Source: Fragilaria crotonensis (taxonomy: Eukaryota > Bacillariophyta > Fragilariophyceae > Fragilariales > Fragilariaceae). From it: a stretch of 43,078 nt of DNA. This document shows positions 8,801 through 19,874 of the stretch, piece after piece. Under the pieces are notes generated by a model that worked only from the letters and a program-made list of their open reading frames with translations, ran no database searches and was not told the origin of the DNA. Made by a program: the position numbers and the translations under genes. Position 1 is the stretch's first letter. Each line of letters opens with the position of its first letter. Location of the stretch: contig JAKSYS010000539.1 of NCBI GenBank assembly GCA_022925895.1, positions 1-43,078 on the forward strand, in the 5' to 3' direction.

Positions 8801-11800
8801 TACTACTACCGGTAGATCATGTTTGGTCATCTGCGTCGCCTCTCACCTCTTCTAAAAAAAACCGATGGTGTCGTAGACCAGCCATACTACTGTACTCAGC
8901 GTCAAAATGATAAATGCGCACCATGTCACCATGATCTTGTTCTCAATAACTTCATTGCCAATCCTTTGAATTCCAAGCCAACATCTGCGTGGAACTTCAT
9001 CATCATCAAGACTCTGTTGTGGCCATAATTTTCTTTAGTAGTAGTACTTCATCAACAAATATGTGTGATTGTTAAGGCTTTTGATGATGAGCTTATTGCA
9101 ATTTATGAAGGGGTCTGGCATGCAGTGCAACACCAACAGGACTTTATCTTTCCCAAATGCCATAGATGCTTGGGCAGTTGTCGGGGAAAAAGAGAAGATT
9201 ACTTTGAGTGTCTGAGTGTCACATTTCAAGATTCCCTACATGTAAAGTGTTGGCAGGGAGAAAATCCGACTATTGATATTGCTACAGCACACCAGAAATT
9301 TGTGTACACAATACCGGTATGCAGCAATGAATTGGCTTTCAAGGGTGATGTAGTGATTAGTGCTGCATGAGAACAGAAATTGAGAATAAACAAGTAACAC
9401 CATGATGAGTCATACTGAACACTGTTGCACTTAATCAGCAGAGGATGTTTAGAATTGTTTCCGAAAGATCATGTGCGCCGGGCTGTACTGTATTGTAGAC
9501 ACACTGCCAAACAGCACGGTGCGTATGTACTATAGTGGACACCATATGGTAAGTCGTGAGAAATATGCCGTGACGGTTCATTGCAGCAGTTCGAAGGGTA
9601 TACTCTTCATTCAAGTTTTTGAAGAATTACCCGCAAGGAACTGGTACATCAACTGATGTGGTGGTGGCTGTGCTACTAGGCAACAAAATGACATTTTAAA
9701 CTTGTCCATGTTCATCTGCCTGGTTCATTGCAGTTGGAAGGGTATACTCTCCATTCAAGTTTTTGAAGAATTACCCGCAAGGAACTGGTACATCAACTGA
9801 TGTGGTGGTGGCTGTGCTAGTAGGCAACAAAATCACATTTTAAACTTGTCCATGATCATCTGCCTGGGACAAACAAACTACAAACAATACTAGTTTTCTT
9901 GCTACCTTGTCCACTAGACAAATGCTGTATGCACATGAGAACAACTGATTTTTAATTCATCTGCACTTAGATGTCCCCCATCCAGCAAGACCTGTCATGA
10001 TGTACAAAGGAGCGAGTAATTTTGATGGTGGGCACCCATCAGCCATCATACACTCATTACAAGAAAAAACACAATGAATAATTTCACAAGGAGACACCAG
10101 CCACACAACAATAAATTCACTCCCTTAAATCCTTCACCCTGTCTCATCATGTAGGCATGAACTTGCTGAGGGTGACAGCAACTAGTAGTCGTTCCTCTTG
10201 AACTCTTCTTGACAAGAATACTACATGTAGTACTAGTAGCTAGCTAGCGGAGGATGCATCATCTTGTCAACAGAGAATGGGCTAGAAGAAGGATGCTCAT
10301 TTTCTTTTATATCAACCACCATTCAGAAGATGTAAAGTATTTCAACATCCTTAAGCAACTGAAGAAAAAATTGTTTTGTTGGGAGAAAGCATTGTTGTAC
10401 ATCTCTCACCGCAACAGAGAGTTGCGGCATCTTTCCCTTCACATTTCAGATACAACAACTGAGGACATCTGACAAAGAACATGATATCTTGTGACACAAC
10501 CAGGACAAGTTCAGTGCTTGCGGTTTTTGGCCTATGGGCATATTTGTCCTTCCTTCCAATGAGGCCTTGTTACCACACAGAGAAAAACCAGTCTTGCCGG
10601 GCTTCAAAACTGACCTCCCCCAACTTCCTTTTCAGACTCTAAAGAATCCTCATTACAGCAGGGAAAGGGTACTCAACAAAACTTAATTGACCTCAACATT
10701 GTGTTGAGGAGTTGAGAATGAGATATTTGGAAAGCACATTCTTTGCAACAAAAGTTGAGAATGCTTGAATCTCGTTAATCATGAGACTTATCTTGGTGAA
10801 ATAATGTGTGTTATCTCCAACATACACCATGTATGTCACTTTTCACAAAGCATCAAGGAAAAACACTTTGTTCATCATTCTGACTGCTACTGCTCCAAAT
10901 GAATTCGAAGAATGTGACAGGGCGAGTTGTTTGAAGTGAAGCGATGATAGTGCAACAGTTCCTGCATGATTGCATGTTACTGCCCATTGATGATGTTGGA
11001 TGTTGAGGAACAAAGAACTGTTCCTTGTTGTGAAGCACTCTCCAAAAGCTCATCTGATTGCTTTGTTGATGGTAACAATCAGGATTGTTCTGACATGGAC
11101 ATTCGACATCTTCGTGACGTGCGGTGTACTCCAGCATGATTCTACCGGTAGAATGTTTGTACAGAACGGGAGTTCTATTCACGATACGGTACAACGAGGG
11201 ACTCGGAGTTTGACAGAATACTGCCTACCGGTGGACTCCCTTCAAACGTCAAAGAACGTGAGACGTGAGAGTTTTGAGTTCTTTGCATATTACTAGTAGT
11301 AGCTAGTAGCTAGTACTACTACTACCTGGTACTACAGTACCATTTCTGCTCGTCAAGAAGGGGCTTGAATATGGCCCTGCCTCTTTCCGTCCTCAAAAAA
11401 ATTCAGTAGGACATCCAGCACATGTGACATACGACCATTTCGCGCGTTGATCAGGTATGAAGGCGTTTCCGCTTGGTTGGTGTCGTTTTTTCTATGCCTG
11501 ATTCAAATCGCCGCCGTCATTGACAGCTACCTATTGCCCTCCACTCTTATTTTTCCAATAGTACGTGCTCACAACGTCATTCAGGATGACACCAAAACGT
11601 TCGGTAACATAGTCGTGACTGATCACAAGGCATCAGAAGAAACTCAAAAGAAAAATGGCGTCAAGCCACGGGCATCACAAAACTGCGAACTACCGTACTA
11701 TACATGGCATCAATCAATGCGAACAGGAAAACATTGGTCTCATTTCGCAGTAGAAGACCCATTCTGGAGAACTTGGTGTCCACAATTATTGGTGGAATAT

Positions 11801-11837
11801 ATACAAACAGACTTCATAGCCAAAGACAAGCACCTCG
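8801..11837. other. Gene-free stretch with one tandem duplication
   Basis: No gene is supported over about 3 kb. Frames of 60-140 codons occur on both strands (for example 9063-9370 and 11447-11872), but they lack ATG starts in good context, recognisable domains or codon bias. The interval contains the 145-bp tandem duplication at 9575-9865 and several CTACCGGTAG-like palindromes near 11144 and 11226. The segment 11290-11340 is a TAGTA/CTAC-rich low-complexity patch. Confidence 0.5.
9575..9865. repeat. Tandem duplication, two copies of about 145 bp
   Basis: The segment 9575-9721 is repeated immediately as 9722-9865. Both start GGTTCATTGCAG and end CATCTGCCT. They differ by one 3-nt indel and about five substitutions, so the duplication is young. 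Neither copy encodes a recognisable product. Confidence 0.9.
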
Positions 11838-12425
11838 ATGCCGAAGATATCAAAACGCAGAACAGTTTTTGACGATCCCTCCTATGGGAGTCAAACGTCT
11901 ACGATGAATGAAACCAGAATGGTTTCCTTCGAGGAAACGCCGCTCCCGCAATCACCGCGACTCGATTCGATACATTCGACGTCCTCGGGATCACTGCCTA
12001 GAACGAGCTGCTGTCGAGACTTCAGCCAAGCATCCCAGTTAAGGCGTCGGCTGACGTCCAGTTTTTGTCTCGCCGAGATGCCAGACGTTCACGAGGTTAC
12101 CGATGATCAGGAAGTTCTCCAGTGCTTTGGGTCACCCGTGGCGATGGAGGAGAGTGAAGAGCCATGCTCCCCATGGGGCCAATTTATTGACGTGGTTCCT
12201 TCTACACCAGAAAAGGAAGTTACCAAATCGTGCCATGCAGCCTCGCCCTTGCTTTCTGGTTTCTCATCCATAAATTCCTTCCGACCCTACTACAAACCAA
12301 AACGTGGATCTATCGGGAATACAAAGGAATTCCTGCCTGATTTCATTCTGGGAATACCTCTGACTCGCTCAATACCCACAACTACGGATGAAGTCGTGGG
12401 GGCACTGAGGCAAATGCAAATGTAG
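11838..12425 (+). CDS. Hypothetical protein, Ser/Pro-rich, 195 residues
   Basis: A clean 195-codon frame with ATG start and TAG stop; a later in-frame ATG at 11904 is an alternative start. No known catalytic domain is visible. The protein looks largely disordered, with many Ser, Pro and Glu residues and SP/TP sites (QSPR, CSPWG, STPEKE), so phosphorylation is plausible. Residues 27-31 read RMVSF, fitting the RVxF docking motif for protein phosphatase 1 ([RK]-x-V-x-F); this is only a short-motif match. The C-terminal segment with NSFRPYYKPKRGS and LPDFILGIPL may be a conserved block. It stands alone between empty regions. Gene reality rests on frame length and composition. Confidence 0.6.
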   Translation: MPKISKRRTVFDDPSYGSQTSTMNETRMVSFEETPLPQSPRLDSIHSTSSGSLPRTSCCRDFSQASQLRRRLTSSFCLAEMPDVHEVTDDQEVLQCFGSPVAMEESEEPCSPWGQFIDVVPSTPEKEVTKSCHAASPLLSGFSSINSFRPYYKPKRGSIGNTKEFLPDFILGIPLTRSIPTTTDEVVGALRQMQM

Positions 12426-14450
12426 ATTCAGTCCTCGAGTCGTGGACGCTTTCCTGCCGCAAGTAGTTAGCAGCTGCTGGAAACTTGAAAAACTGTACAA
12501 ATCTTGGAAGGAAGTTTAGAAAAAAGTTACGATGAAATGGAACGCTGTTCATTGCCTTTGTGAAGTAGCAATAGAGCGTAGTTCGCTTTTGATTTCAACC
12601 CAGATAGGATCTCACCTTGTGAGTTGTGACACGACGATAGTCGTTGGTGACACGATATCGTCAAGTGGCTCGTTCATGCTACTCGTACCGGGGTATTGGC
12701 GGACGACCACAAGCACACACACCATACACCATAGGCGTATACATTAGTAGTATACATTAGCGTGACATGCTGCTGATCACATAGCACTACAGTAGATACG
12801 GTACAGTAGGTGGTCCCGAATACGTCCGACACGTCATCAACACATCTGCAGATGTCGACGTTTTGCTCTAGCGGTACCTACCGCAGTTGACGGTTTCGCA
12901 TTCGAATGCAAGGAAATGACGTCAAGCCGTACCAGAATCAGTACTGCGTACTGACCTTTTCATGTACTGGAGTACTTCCTACAGTGATACAGTTCTCCAG
13001 CAAGGCAGTAAAATGGGGAGACCATGATGATTGGTACAAGGTACAAGGTACGGCTTGACATCACTTCCTTGCATTCTAATCAGATCCATCATTGGGGAAC
13101 GGGGAGCAGCAGAGCACAGATCCCGCTTTTTGGATTATTGAAGCTACAAGTTGATGATGAGGAGGTCATGGACCAAGATTGCATCCTCCTCACTTCACCT
13201 TTGTCACATTTCCGTACACACGGCATATATTTTGAAGGTGAAATCCAATGCAACAAAGGAGTACAACAAACTTGCAATGGAGAACTCCGAGGGCAATGAG
13301 TTACCATCAACAGCCTACAAAAAACTGGAGTAAAGATTCACCTCCTACAGGATAGTTAGCACCTACTAGTACGTCTAACTTCTGTGAAACACTTTTAATT
13401 AGTACATGAACACCTGCCTCCTTTGACAAGAAATGCCTGTTCTCTGCAGACAGTATGGTGAACCAAAAAGTCAAAATGGTCACCTCACTGCTTGCACCAT
13501 GACCCTTTTCTCTATCATTTCACCACCAATGCACTGACTTACAACCCGTCCTCGTCTGGTGCTTGGAACTTCATTATTATCAACAAACCCTTAATGTTTG
13601 TCATCATGCAGTTCAGAGGTACTTCTTTCATCACAATTTCAAATTGCATTACAGCTTCTTGCTGATGAAAAGCATTTTCATTGATTTGAATTGTGTCATA
13701 GCATACACATTGTCAGTGCCCAATCAGGTGATATGCGAGCGCAATGACATGCAAACGGCTGCAATTTGTGTTCATCAGTCAACACTTGTTAGCCAGCATA
13801 ACTGCCATATCTAATAGCTTGTCTCCTTTCATCCTGAAGAGCATTGACTTTGATAACCCCAAGGGCAATACTCCTGCAGCCAAAGTCTGAATTGCCTTTC
13901 TCTGCTGCAATTGTGGGACTTGTTTTATTGTTTCATCCTCTTCATCATTATTGTAAAGCTGCTTACGACCGGTATTTGTACTCGTCTGCGGTGAGGATGG
14001 ATTGTGATAATTTGCAAGCACAATGCGCTCCCACACTGTCCTTTTTGTTTGGCAATCCACCTTGAAGTCACGTGCCACAGCTGTTACGCTCTGTATGATA
14101 ATGTTTGATTTGGAATGTTAGGTTTGACCATCAAAAGCATTCTTCTTGAAACAAAAGATCTTATCTCCAACAACATCAGAATAGTCTTCTTTGTTGACAA
14201 AGGAAGAGGTGGTTGTTCAGCTTCAAGGAAGGTCAGGACAATCCGTGGAGATGAGATATAAGCTGCACAACAACAAACACCAGTTGTGATGACAAATAAT
14301 GCTAGAAATGAGCATTCCAGGCCATCAGCCTAGTTTAGCAATCAGATAACACAGTCATGGATAGCTCTCATTTAGCTCAAGTATTCAAATGACATGACGT
14401 TTTGGTGAATTTCCAGAAGAAAGCAACTGCGCATCTTTTTTGGACAGTCA
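12426..14450. other. Gene-free stretch
   Basis: No gene is supported. Frames up to 99 codons (13779-14078, minus) show no domain. The stretch contains the long hairpin at 12904-13076 and a GTAC-rich patch at 12690-12990, including a TACTGGAGTAC word near 12965. Confidence 0.5.
12904..13076. repeat. Long inverted repeat, 30-bp arms, 113-nt loop
   Basis: The left arm 12904-12933 starts GAATGCAAGGAA and ends AAGCCGTACC. The right arm 13047-13076 is its reverse complement with two mismatches. A transcript across it would fold into a long stem-loop. It could be a tiny foldback transposon, a small-RNA precursor, or a remnant of an insertion. No target duplication is evident. Confidence 0.7.
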
Positions 14451-15604
14451 GTTAAGTACTGCAAGCAATAAATAGGGGCACATATAAAAAGAACAACTAA
14501 GGTTGTGAGGCTTAGTATTCTGTCGTAGCTGTAAAATGCACACTTTCGGGTGTGTGTACAGTGTGGCTGCTGTATACTGTCCACCTTTTCTCAATCCCAT
14601 TGAACTAATTGGGGAAGTGTGCACAAGCATTTAGGTCGACATAGATCATAACACTGATATTTAGCCGTCATCCTGATGCTGGATAGACAAGGAACTCTGG
14701 ATAAACTGTCGTAAAGCAAAAACAACTGTGGCAGGGGAGCATCACATTTAATTTGTTATGTCTTATAGAATTAGACCAACCAGGTTATCTTGTTTCTGAC
14801 CACCGGGGATAATCATTGTACCGACAACGGGGTTATTATGCGTCAGAATACGTGAAGTGGTGCATTCTCCCATAGCAACAGCTTCACGCACAGCATGATA
14901 GCTCACTGAATTAGACTTGCTTTGTCTTCAGCGTCGACTCCGGGCGCTGCGTATTATGTATGACAGACATATTGTTGCCATAGATAAGCAACAGGCCATC
15001 CATTGGCACTCCTATCATATGTAACTTGTAGCAGAGTCCGCTCAAAGCCTCCATGCAATGTTTTATTGCAGCAAACTTGGCCCCAAAGACACTAGCTGGT
15101 TTCAATTGTTGCCTACTTCTTGGCATGCCAAGTGATTGATGACATGTGAACAAGGTAGATTAGGAACCCTGTTTGCGATTGTCGAGTTTGCTGGTATCCC
15201 GCACCAGCAGCCATGATCGGAATCGACAAACACGCGAATGTCGAAGTCCTTGCGTCGTGGTGTCGTGGTGAGGACGGATCGGGCGGGACTGGTGGCTGTT
15301 TTATACCTCCATGATCATGGCTGACAAAATGAATCGTCCGGCGTGATTCCGTTTGCCGATGACGGTTGTTTTCCTGTTCCAATCTCATTTTGCAATTGAA
15401 TCCTACGCGCGTGATCTCAAAAGATCATGAGAGGCTCTGTGGGTCTGATAAACTTAAAGTGCAGCAAGCAACGAATAGTCTAGTAGTGGCACGTATAAAA
15501 GGACAACTAAGGCTGTGAGGCTTATTCTCTCATAATCGTAAAACGCGCATTCACGGGTGTGCGTACGTTGTGCTGTATACTGTCTACCTTTTTCTAAAAC
15601 GATG
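14451..15604 (-). mobile_element. Internally deleted Ty1/copia relic with both LTRs
   Basis: Two direct repeats of about 150 bp flank a minus-strand pol fragment. Copy one is about 14451-14593 and copy two about 15451-15604. Both contain ACAACTAAGG[TC]TGTGAGGCTTA and TGCTGTATACTGTC. Between them, on the minus strand, is the RNase H end of a copia polyprotein. The arrangement is LTR - RNase H remnant - LTR, so gag, protease, integrase and most of the reverse transcriptase are missing. LTR divergence is substantial, so this is much older than the copia element at 37316. Confidence 0.72.
14755..15390 (-). pseudogene. Copia RNase H remnant
   Basis: Minus-strand peptides match the end of Ty1/copia pol. 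GYQQTRQSQTGFLIYL (about 15200-15150) corresponds to the conserved RRSxTGFxxxL block. FGAKFAAIKHCMEALSGL then YGNNMSVIHNTQRPEST (about 15090-14940) correspond to the E-A-E/D-N-x-A region of copia RNase H. It continues in another frame as YHAVREAVAMGE near 14880. The key acidic positions are partly lost (FGAKF where FGAEF is usual; YGNN where YGDN is usual), and frameshifts break it. It is not functional. Confidence 0.75.
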
Positions 15605-15928
15605 GAGCGTACGGAGTACTGGAGTACTCCAGTATGTCTTACTGTCGCAAGTCGCATTGCAAGACTGATACTCGGACGACTCCAGTACTCCAGTAAACAT
15701 TGACGATGGTCACATTGGTACTACCGTCTACCGTGCACCGTGCACCGTACACCGTACTGGAGTATACCGTATCCCAGGATTGTGGTACAGTACCTGGTAC
15801 CTGGTACCTGGTACATACTACGAAAACACTCCAGTACTTGTAGACAGTAGACCACGTATCGCATCTCGCATCTGTACTGTAGTGACTACAGTACAGCTGT
15901 AGTGGCTTCAGTCGGGTACTTGTACTTA
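15605..15928. other. GTAC-rich intergenic island
   Basis: By hand count there are 17 GTAC tetranucleotides in 324 bp, many in palindromic words such as AGTACTGGAGTACTCC (from 15616) and tandem GTACCTGGTACCTGG (from 15791). The tract lies between the copia relic and the Harbinger element and encodes nothing recognisable. Confidence 0.8.
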
Positions 15929-16065
15929 GGCAGTGTGTATACAGCAAAAAATTTCCAAACATGCATCCAAGTTGCCAAGTTTCCAACGGAATCTCTCCTC
16001 CGAAAACCAAAATAGATTCCCATATTCGTGAATCAACTTGGATTTCTGATTTCCCATGATTCATT

Positions 16066-16097
16066 CGTGGTCAACTTTGACGTCCAAGTTGACCACG
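16066..16097. repeat. Subterminal palindrome of the Harbinger element
   Basis: Perfect 12-bp arms CGTGGTCAACTT (16066-16077) and AAGTTGACCACG (16086-16097) surround an 8-nt spacer. It lies about 140 bp from the left end of the transposon and upstream of the companion gene. Subterminal palindromes can serve as binding sites for transposase or its partner; that is inference. Confidence 0.75.
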
Positions 16098-16204
16098 GAT
16101 TTTTTGCCAAGTTTGCATCCAGGTTGCGCATTGCGCGCACTTGTTCTTCGTTCGTACTCACATGGACTGCCTCCATATTCGCTCCATATCTTGCAATATG
16201 CCAG

Positions 16205-17960
16205 ATGACCCTTGATGACACACTTCAATCAACCACCAGTATGAGCAACAGCAACACCACCACACCAGAGAATGTTGGTCAACCACCTGATGATGGAGGC
16301 ATCAGCATTCATGCTGATGATAGTCCTGAAAGTGTTGAGGAGGTAGCCACCATGGTGCCCGAATATGTTTCAACACCACACAGCAGCAGCGAGTGCAAAA
16401 AGGTATACGTGGAGTCTGGTAATGACAAATCGATGTTGTATGTTTTGTCAATTGGTCAAGCTGGTCTTGACCACGATGACGAACCCCTTTTTTCTCTTGA
16501 ACAGGAACCGTGGTCACGCCTTCCTAAAAACGCGCTCCGCCCACCGAAGAATTCAGACCTTGCGAAAGAAGTCCGACGTCGAGCAGCGATCGACAACAAT
16601 ACGAGACCAGGACCAAGACCAAGCAACTGGACACGCAATCAAATGATTGAGTGGCTTCAAGAAAACCCAGTGTCTGCATCAAAGGATGTTCAATTTCTTC
16701 GTTTTGAAGTTCTGCGCCTAAGGGAAATAACCCTCCAAATGCAGCGGGAACGGCAACAGTTGGTAACAGTGGAGGGTGCTGGTGTAGGAGGTTATTGGCG
16801 CGGTTGCATTCCATACTTGAGAGTCATCATGACTCTGACACTTGACGACGTCAAGTCGTTGTTTCTTACTAGAGGAAATTGCCTAACGCGAGCTCAACTG
16901 GACGCTCGTAATTCCGATACAAGGTAAGTGACATGCAATTGTTCTATTCTTGTTGACAAACCAAAAGTATGATTCTAACCAAGCGTATCCTGCGTCCTCG
17001 TTTGCAGACCGCCAAATTGCTTTGAGCGTATTGCGGAGCTTTGGAATAGTCCAGACTTTAATCCAATAGCTCCTCCGTCAAGTTGCCATTCTGATTTCGT
17101 GTCTCAAATTGATTGCAGTCATGCTGCCGTTGCTGGTCTTACTGCAGCAACTGCAGACAGAATTGCGGACCTCTTCACAAGCATGAGAAGCAAGCTCATG
17201 ACAATTATCAAGAACTGGGAAGCAAGCGGTCAAGGCGGTGGTGGAATGGATGCAGAAGAACAGGTGGTTGACAACAATGCCAACATGGACATCAACGACC
17301 ATGAAGAAGGCAATGATGATCATTTCGGAAGTCTCGCGCACAGGCCAGCCAGAGCTCTCGACTCTCGTGCTGCATTCTTAAAACCGGGAATGCCGTCGTA
17401 CCTCCTCTACTACTGGGAGGTGGCTGAGAGTCAACAGTTGTTGACCTCGTGCCTGCAACGGCTCAGTAATCGCGCGAGCGCAGCTGATGCATCATCAGCA
17501 CCTGCTGTGTCAACGAGGGTACGAAGGATGTCATCAAGTACTACTAGTAGAAGCAGAACAAGGAGGAGACGGGAATCATCGACAAGAGGAGAAACTCCAA
17601 TGTCAGCCAGGAGTAGCATCTCCAGCACCAGCGGAGGAAGCAGTTCCGGGAACCACAGTCACGCTCAGAGCACGGAGAAGAAGAAATTGATTGAATCAAT
17701 TCAAGACCTTGTTGATTGTCAGCGAGATCTGCTGAGTGATCGTGCTCTTGATCGACAACACCAAGAGCGTGAAAATACTCGTAAACGACGTTTCGATCGT
17801 CATGCGTTCTTTGCTTGATGAGGCCCGTTCGTATCGAACGAAGATTGCGGAGTTGAGCTGCGCCGACGATCACCGTAGTCGCCACATGGTTCAATTCTAT
17901 AATTCTGAACTTTCACGATTGGAGGACGAGATTCGGCAAGTTGATTCTAGTGATGATTAG
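16205..17960 (+). CDS. Harbinger companion protein (two exons, one frameshift)
   Basis: Exon 1 is 16205-16923 and exon 2 starts at 17008; the 84-bp intron has GTAAGT donor and TTTGCAG acceptor and joins in phase as SDT-R-PPNCFERIAELW. The start at 16205 is the first ATG in frame. The central part (LTRAQLDARNSD, RPPNCFERIAELWNSPDFNP, then MRSKLMTIIKNWEASGQGGGG) is a block I recognise from stramenopile Harbinger-associated proteins; it probably supplies DNA binding alongside the transposase. The middle is Ser/Arg-rich (RSRTRRRRESS), and the C-terminus is a predicted coiled coil. Near 17805 the frame ends as RHAFFA-stop, but the coding signal continues one frame over as MRSLLDEARSYRTKIAEL to the TAG at 17958, so a one- or two-base indel is likely. 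It faces the transposase gene tail to tail. Confidence 0.78.
16924..17007 (+). other. Intron of the Harbinger companion gene
   Basis: 84 bp with donor AAG|GTAAGT and acceptor CGTTTGCAG|A. Removing it joins the two exons in frame, splitting an Arg codon after its second base. Confidence 0.85.
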
Positions 17961-17981
17961 TATCTACTAGTGCTTATTTCA

Positions 17982-19383
17982 TTAGACGTCAATAGCAGAT
18001 TGAACACTGGGTCTCGTTATACCAATAGAGGCAATGTACGAATGTAGTTGCTCTCTCGGTAGCAGTACATGTCGGTATGACCGATCTCGACGACGAATAC
18101 CTGATCGTCCAATATCATCAAAATGCTCACCGCCATGTAATAATTGTTGTGGAACGAGGCTGCTGAGGCGGGATTCGGAGCCCTGATCATAACCTTCAAC
18201 TGGGACCAAGGGGACAGCACCGTTGATTTCAGATAACCACTCATCATGTGCAGTATTTGCAGAAACGTCGGTGTCGCGTGCGTTGATACAGAAGTTATGC
18301 AGCTTAGCTAGAGCCACAACCAATGCAACTGTCTTTTCAATTTCTGATGTTCACCGGTATCGCGCTCCGTAGTATTGCCCATCGTTTAGTCAAAATTCCA
18401 AAGGCACATTCAATTCGTATTCGCAGCTGCGAATGATAAAAGTTGTAGGCGTCCTTTGTCCCACCAGTTGTGCCCGAGTATGGAGTTGCCATGAAGGGCG
18501 TATTCAAGTATGCATTGTCTCCAAAGATACATAGACCAGGAGCGAGAAGCCCATCCTCTAATTGTTGACAGAGGGTCATGCCCTCGAAAGCAAGACAATC
18601 CGAAGTCGATCCAGGATACATGATAGAAATGTCAAGGAACCTACCATCAACGTCACATACTGCCTGGCAATTTAGTCCAAACTTTTTTTTCCGAGTACAC
18701 ATGAACTTACCATCACTACAACCAACGTCCATGCAGTCTTTCTTGGAGGGTTTATGAATCCATATTAGGATACCATCTATGGCCCCGGGGGCACAACAAT
18801 TGAAGCCGGCACTGGAGACGTTTTGAAAACCACGTGCAATCTGTCTTTGAGCATCATGGTCTGTTGGGTATTCAATCTTGAAGTTCGGATGAGAATTGAT
18901 AGCATCTACAACGAACCAGTAACTTCGAAGTGTATCTGAATGACCAATACCGTACGTCGTCATAAGATCATATGATGATGCACCAGAAAGCCATCGAATT
19001 GCACAAGCTAGCCGGACATCGGGACATATTGGACCATTTGGGACAAACCTTCTTGGTCCTCCTTTTTTCCCACATGCATGAAGTATATGGGGACGAAGCT
19101 CGTCCGCAAGAGCCTTGAAGGTGCTGTATTTCATTCGATATGCCCTTCTAAAATACAAAGGGCCAAGTTCATTGTGAATGTCCTCTACAGACCTTCTCTT
19201 GCGTACTTGAAAATGTCTTGTGCGACGAGACCGACGCTTTCGATGACGGCGTCCTTGAACTTTCCTTGATTGACGTTCAAGAAGGACGGCAGTGACATTG
19301 GCAACAATGCTACTAACCCTTAAGGAGTTCTCTAAGCCATCATCGTGGGACAGCATCTGCACATTGCTTGCGGTGGCAGTCAT
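17982..19383 (-). CDS. PIF/Harbinger DDE transposase (HARBI1-like), one frameshift
   Basis: The start is ATG at 19383-19381. The protein has an N-terminal basic stretch (RRHRKRRSRRTRH, residues 45-57) and a DDE_4-type nuclease domain. Catalytic candidates are Asp203 in GAIDGILIW, Asp289 in FGDNAYLN and Glu325 in RIECAFGILTKRW, all intact. At about 18338 the frame hits a stop just after IPVNIRN. The expected continuation IEKTVALVVALAKLHNF is present one frame over and runs to the TAA at 17982. The protein would therefore be about 460 residues, a normal HARBI1 size, with a single indel near an A-run (AGAAATT). The enzyme would cut and paste the element together with its companion protein. Confidence 0.85.
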
Positions 19384-19625
19384 GATATCATTTATAAGAT
19401 ACTACTCGTCATGCGCATCCGCCGCCTTCTAGAGTGGCACTCACCTTCGTCTTCCTAAAGAGAAACTTGGGAGTTTTCAACTTGGATACCAAGGTTCAAT
19501 AAATGCTGTATACATGCCACTGGACCAGGTCGAAAAAACAACTTCGAATTGATTCCCAAGATTCCCTTGGGAACTTGGCAACTGGATCGAAAGTTCTGAA
19601 TTTTTGTTGTATACACACCGCCTTA

Positions 19626-19872
19626 TACTCAGTACGGTCGTTCTTCTCGATGTCCAAGTTCACGGTAATGACGAATACCAGTAGTACTTGTATGGTACAA
19701 CCTACCGGTAGTATTCGAGGGTAACATATTTGGCGTACTGCACGCAGGCAAAATGAGATTATTGGTATCATACCCAGCCCTTGTGTAATAGTGTGAATTT
19801 AGCAATGTAATTCCGGCGACATACCAGGTGCAGGGCTTTAGTTGTACTATAATTTGCAATTTGGACTACTGG
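19626..19872. other. Short spacer between two DNA transposons
   Basis: 247 bp separating the Harbinger target site from the TA of the next element. It contains a CTACCGGTAG palindrome near 19702 and no gene. Confidence 0.5.
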
Positions 19873-19874
19873 TA

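Larger units (their letters stand above)
15929..19622. mobile_element. Complete PIF/Harbinger transposon
   Basis: A 3,694-bp element. The left end starts GGCAGTGTGTATACAGC and the right end, read inward, GGCGGTGTGTATACAAC. Similarity continues imperfectly for about 65 bp, including a shared AGTTGCCAAGTT block. TTA is duplicated at 15926-15928 and 19623-19625, the classical 3-bp target duplication of this superfamily. It carries two convergent genes: a companion DNA-binding-type protein on plus and a DDE transposase on minus, with 21 bp between their stop codons. Each gene has one apparent frameshift, so it is either recently inactivated or affected by assembly errors. Confidence 0.92.

Noticed and set aside
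9063-9370. About 100-codon frame with several Cys residues
   Set aside because: No ATG start in frame and Cys spacing fits no zinc-binding motif I know.
11447-11872. 141-codon frame overlapping the start of the hypothetical gene at 11838
   Set aside because: Starts without ATG, no domain, and overlaps the better frame; no splice pair joining the two was convincing.
17982-19383. Intron instead of frameshift in the Harbinger transposase near 18338
   Set aside because: No GT-AG pair around the break restores the frame while keeping the conserved IPVN...VALAKLHNF segment; a small indel beside AAATT is simpler.
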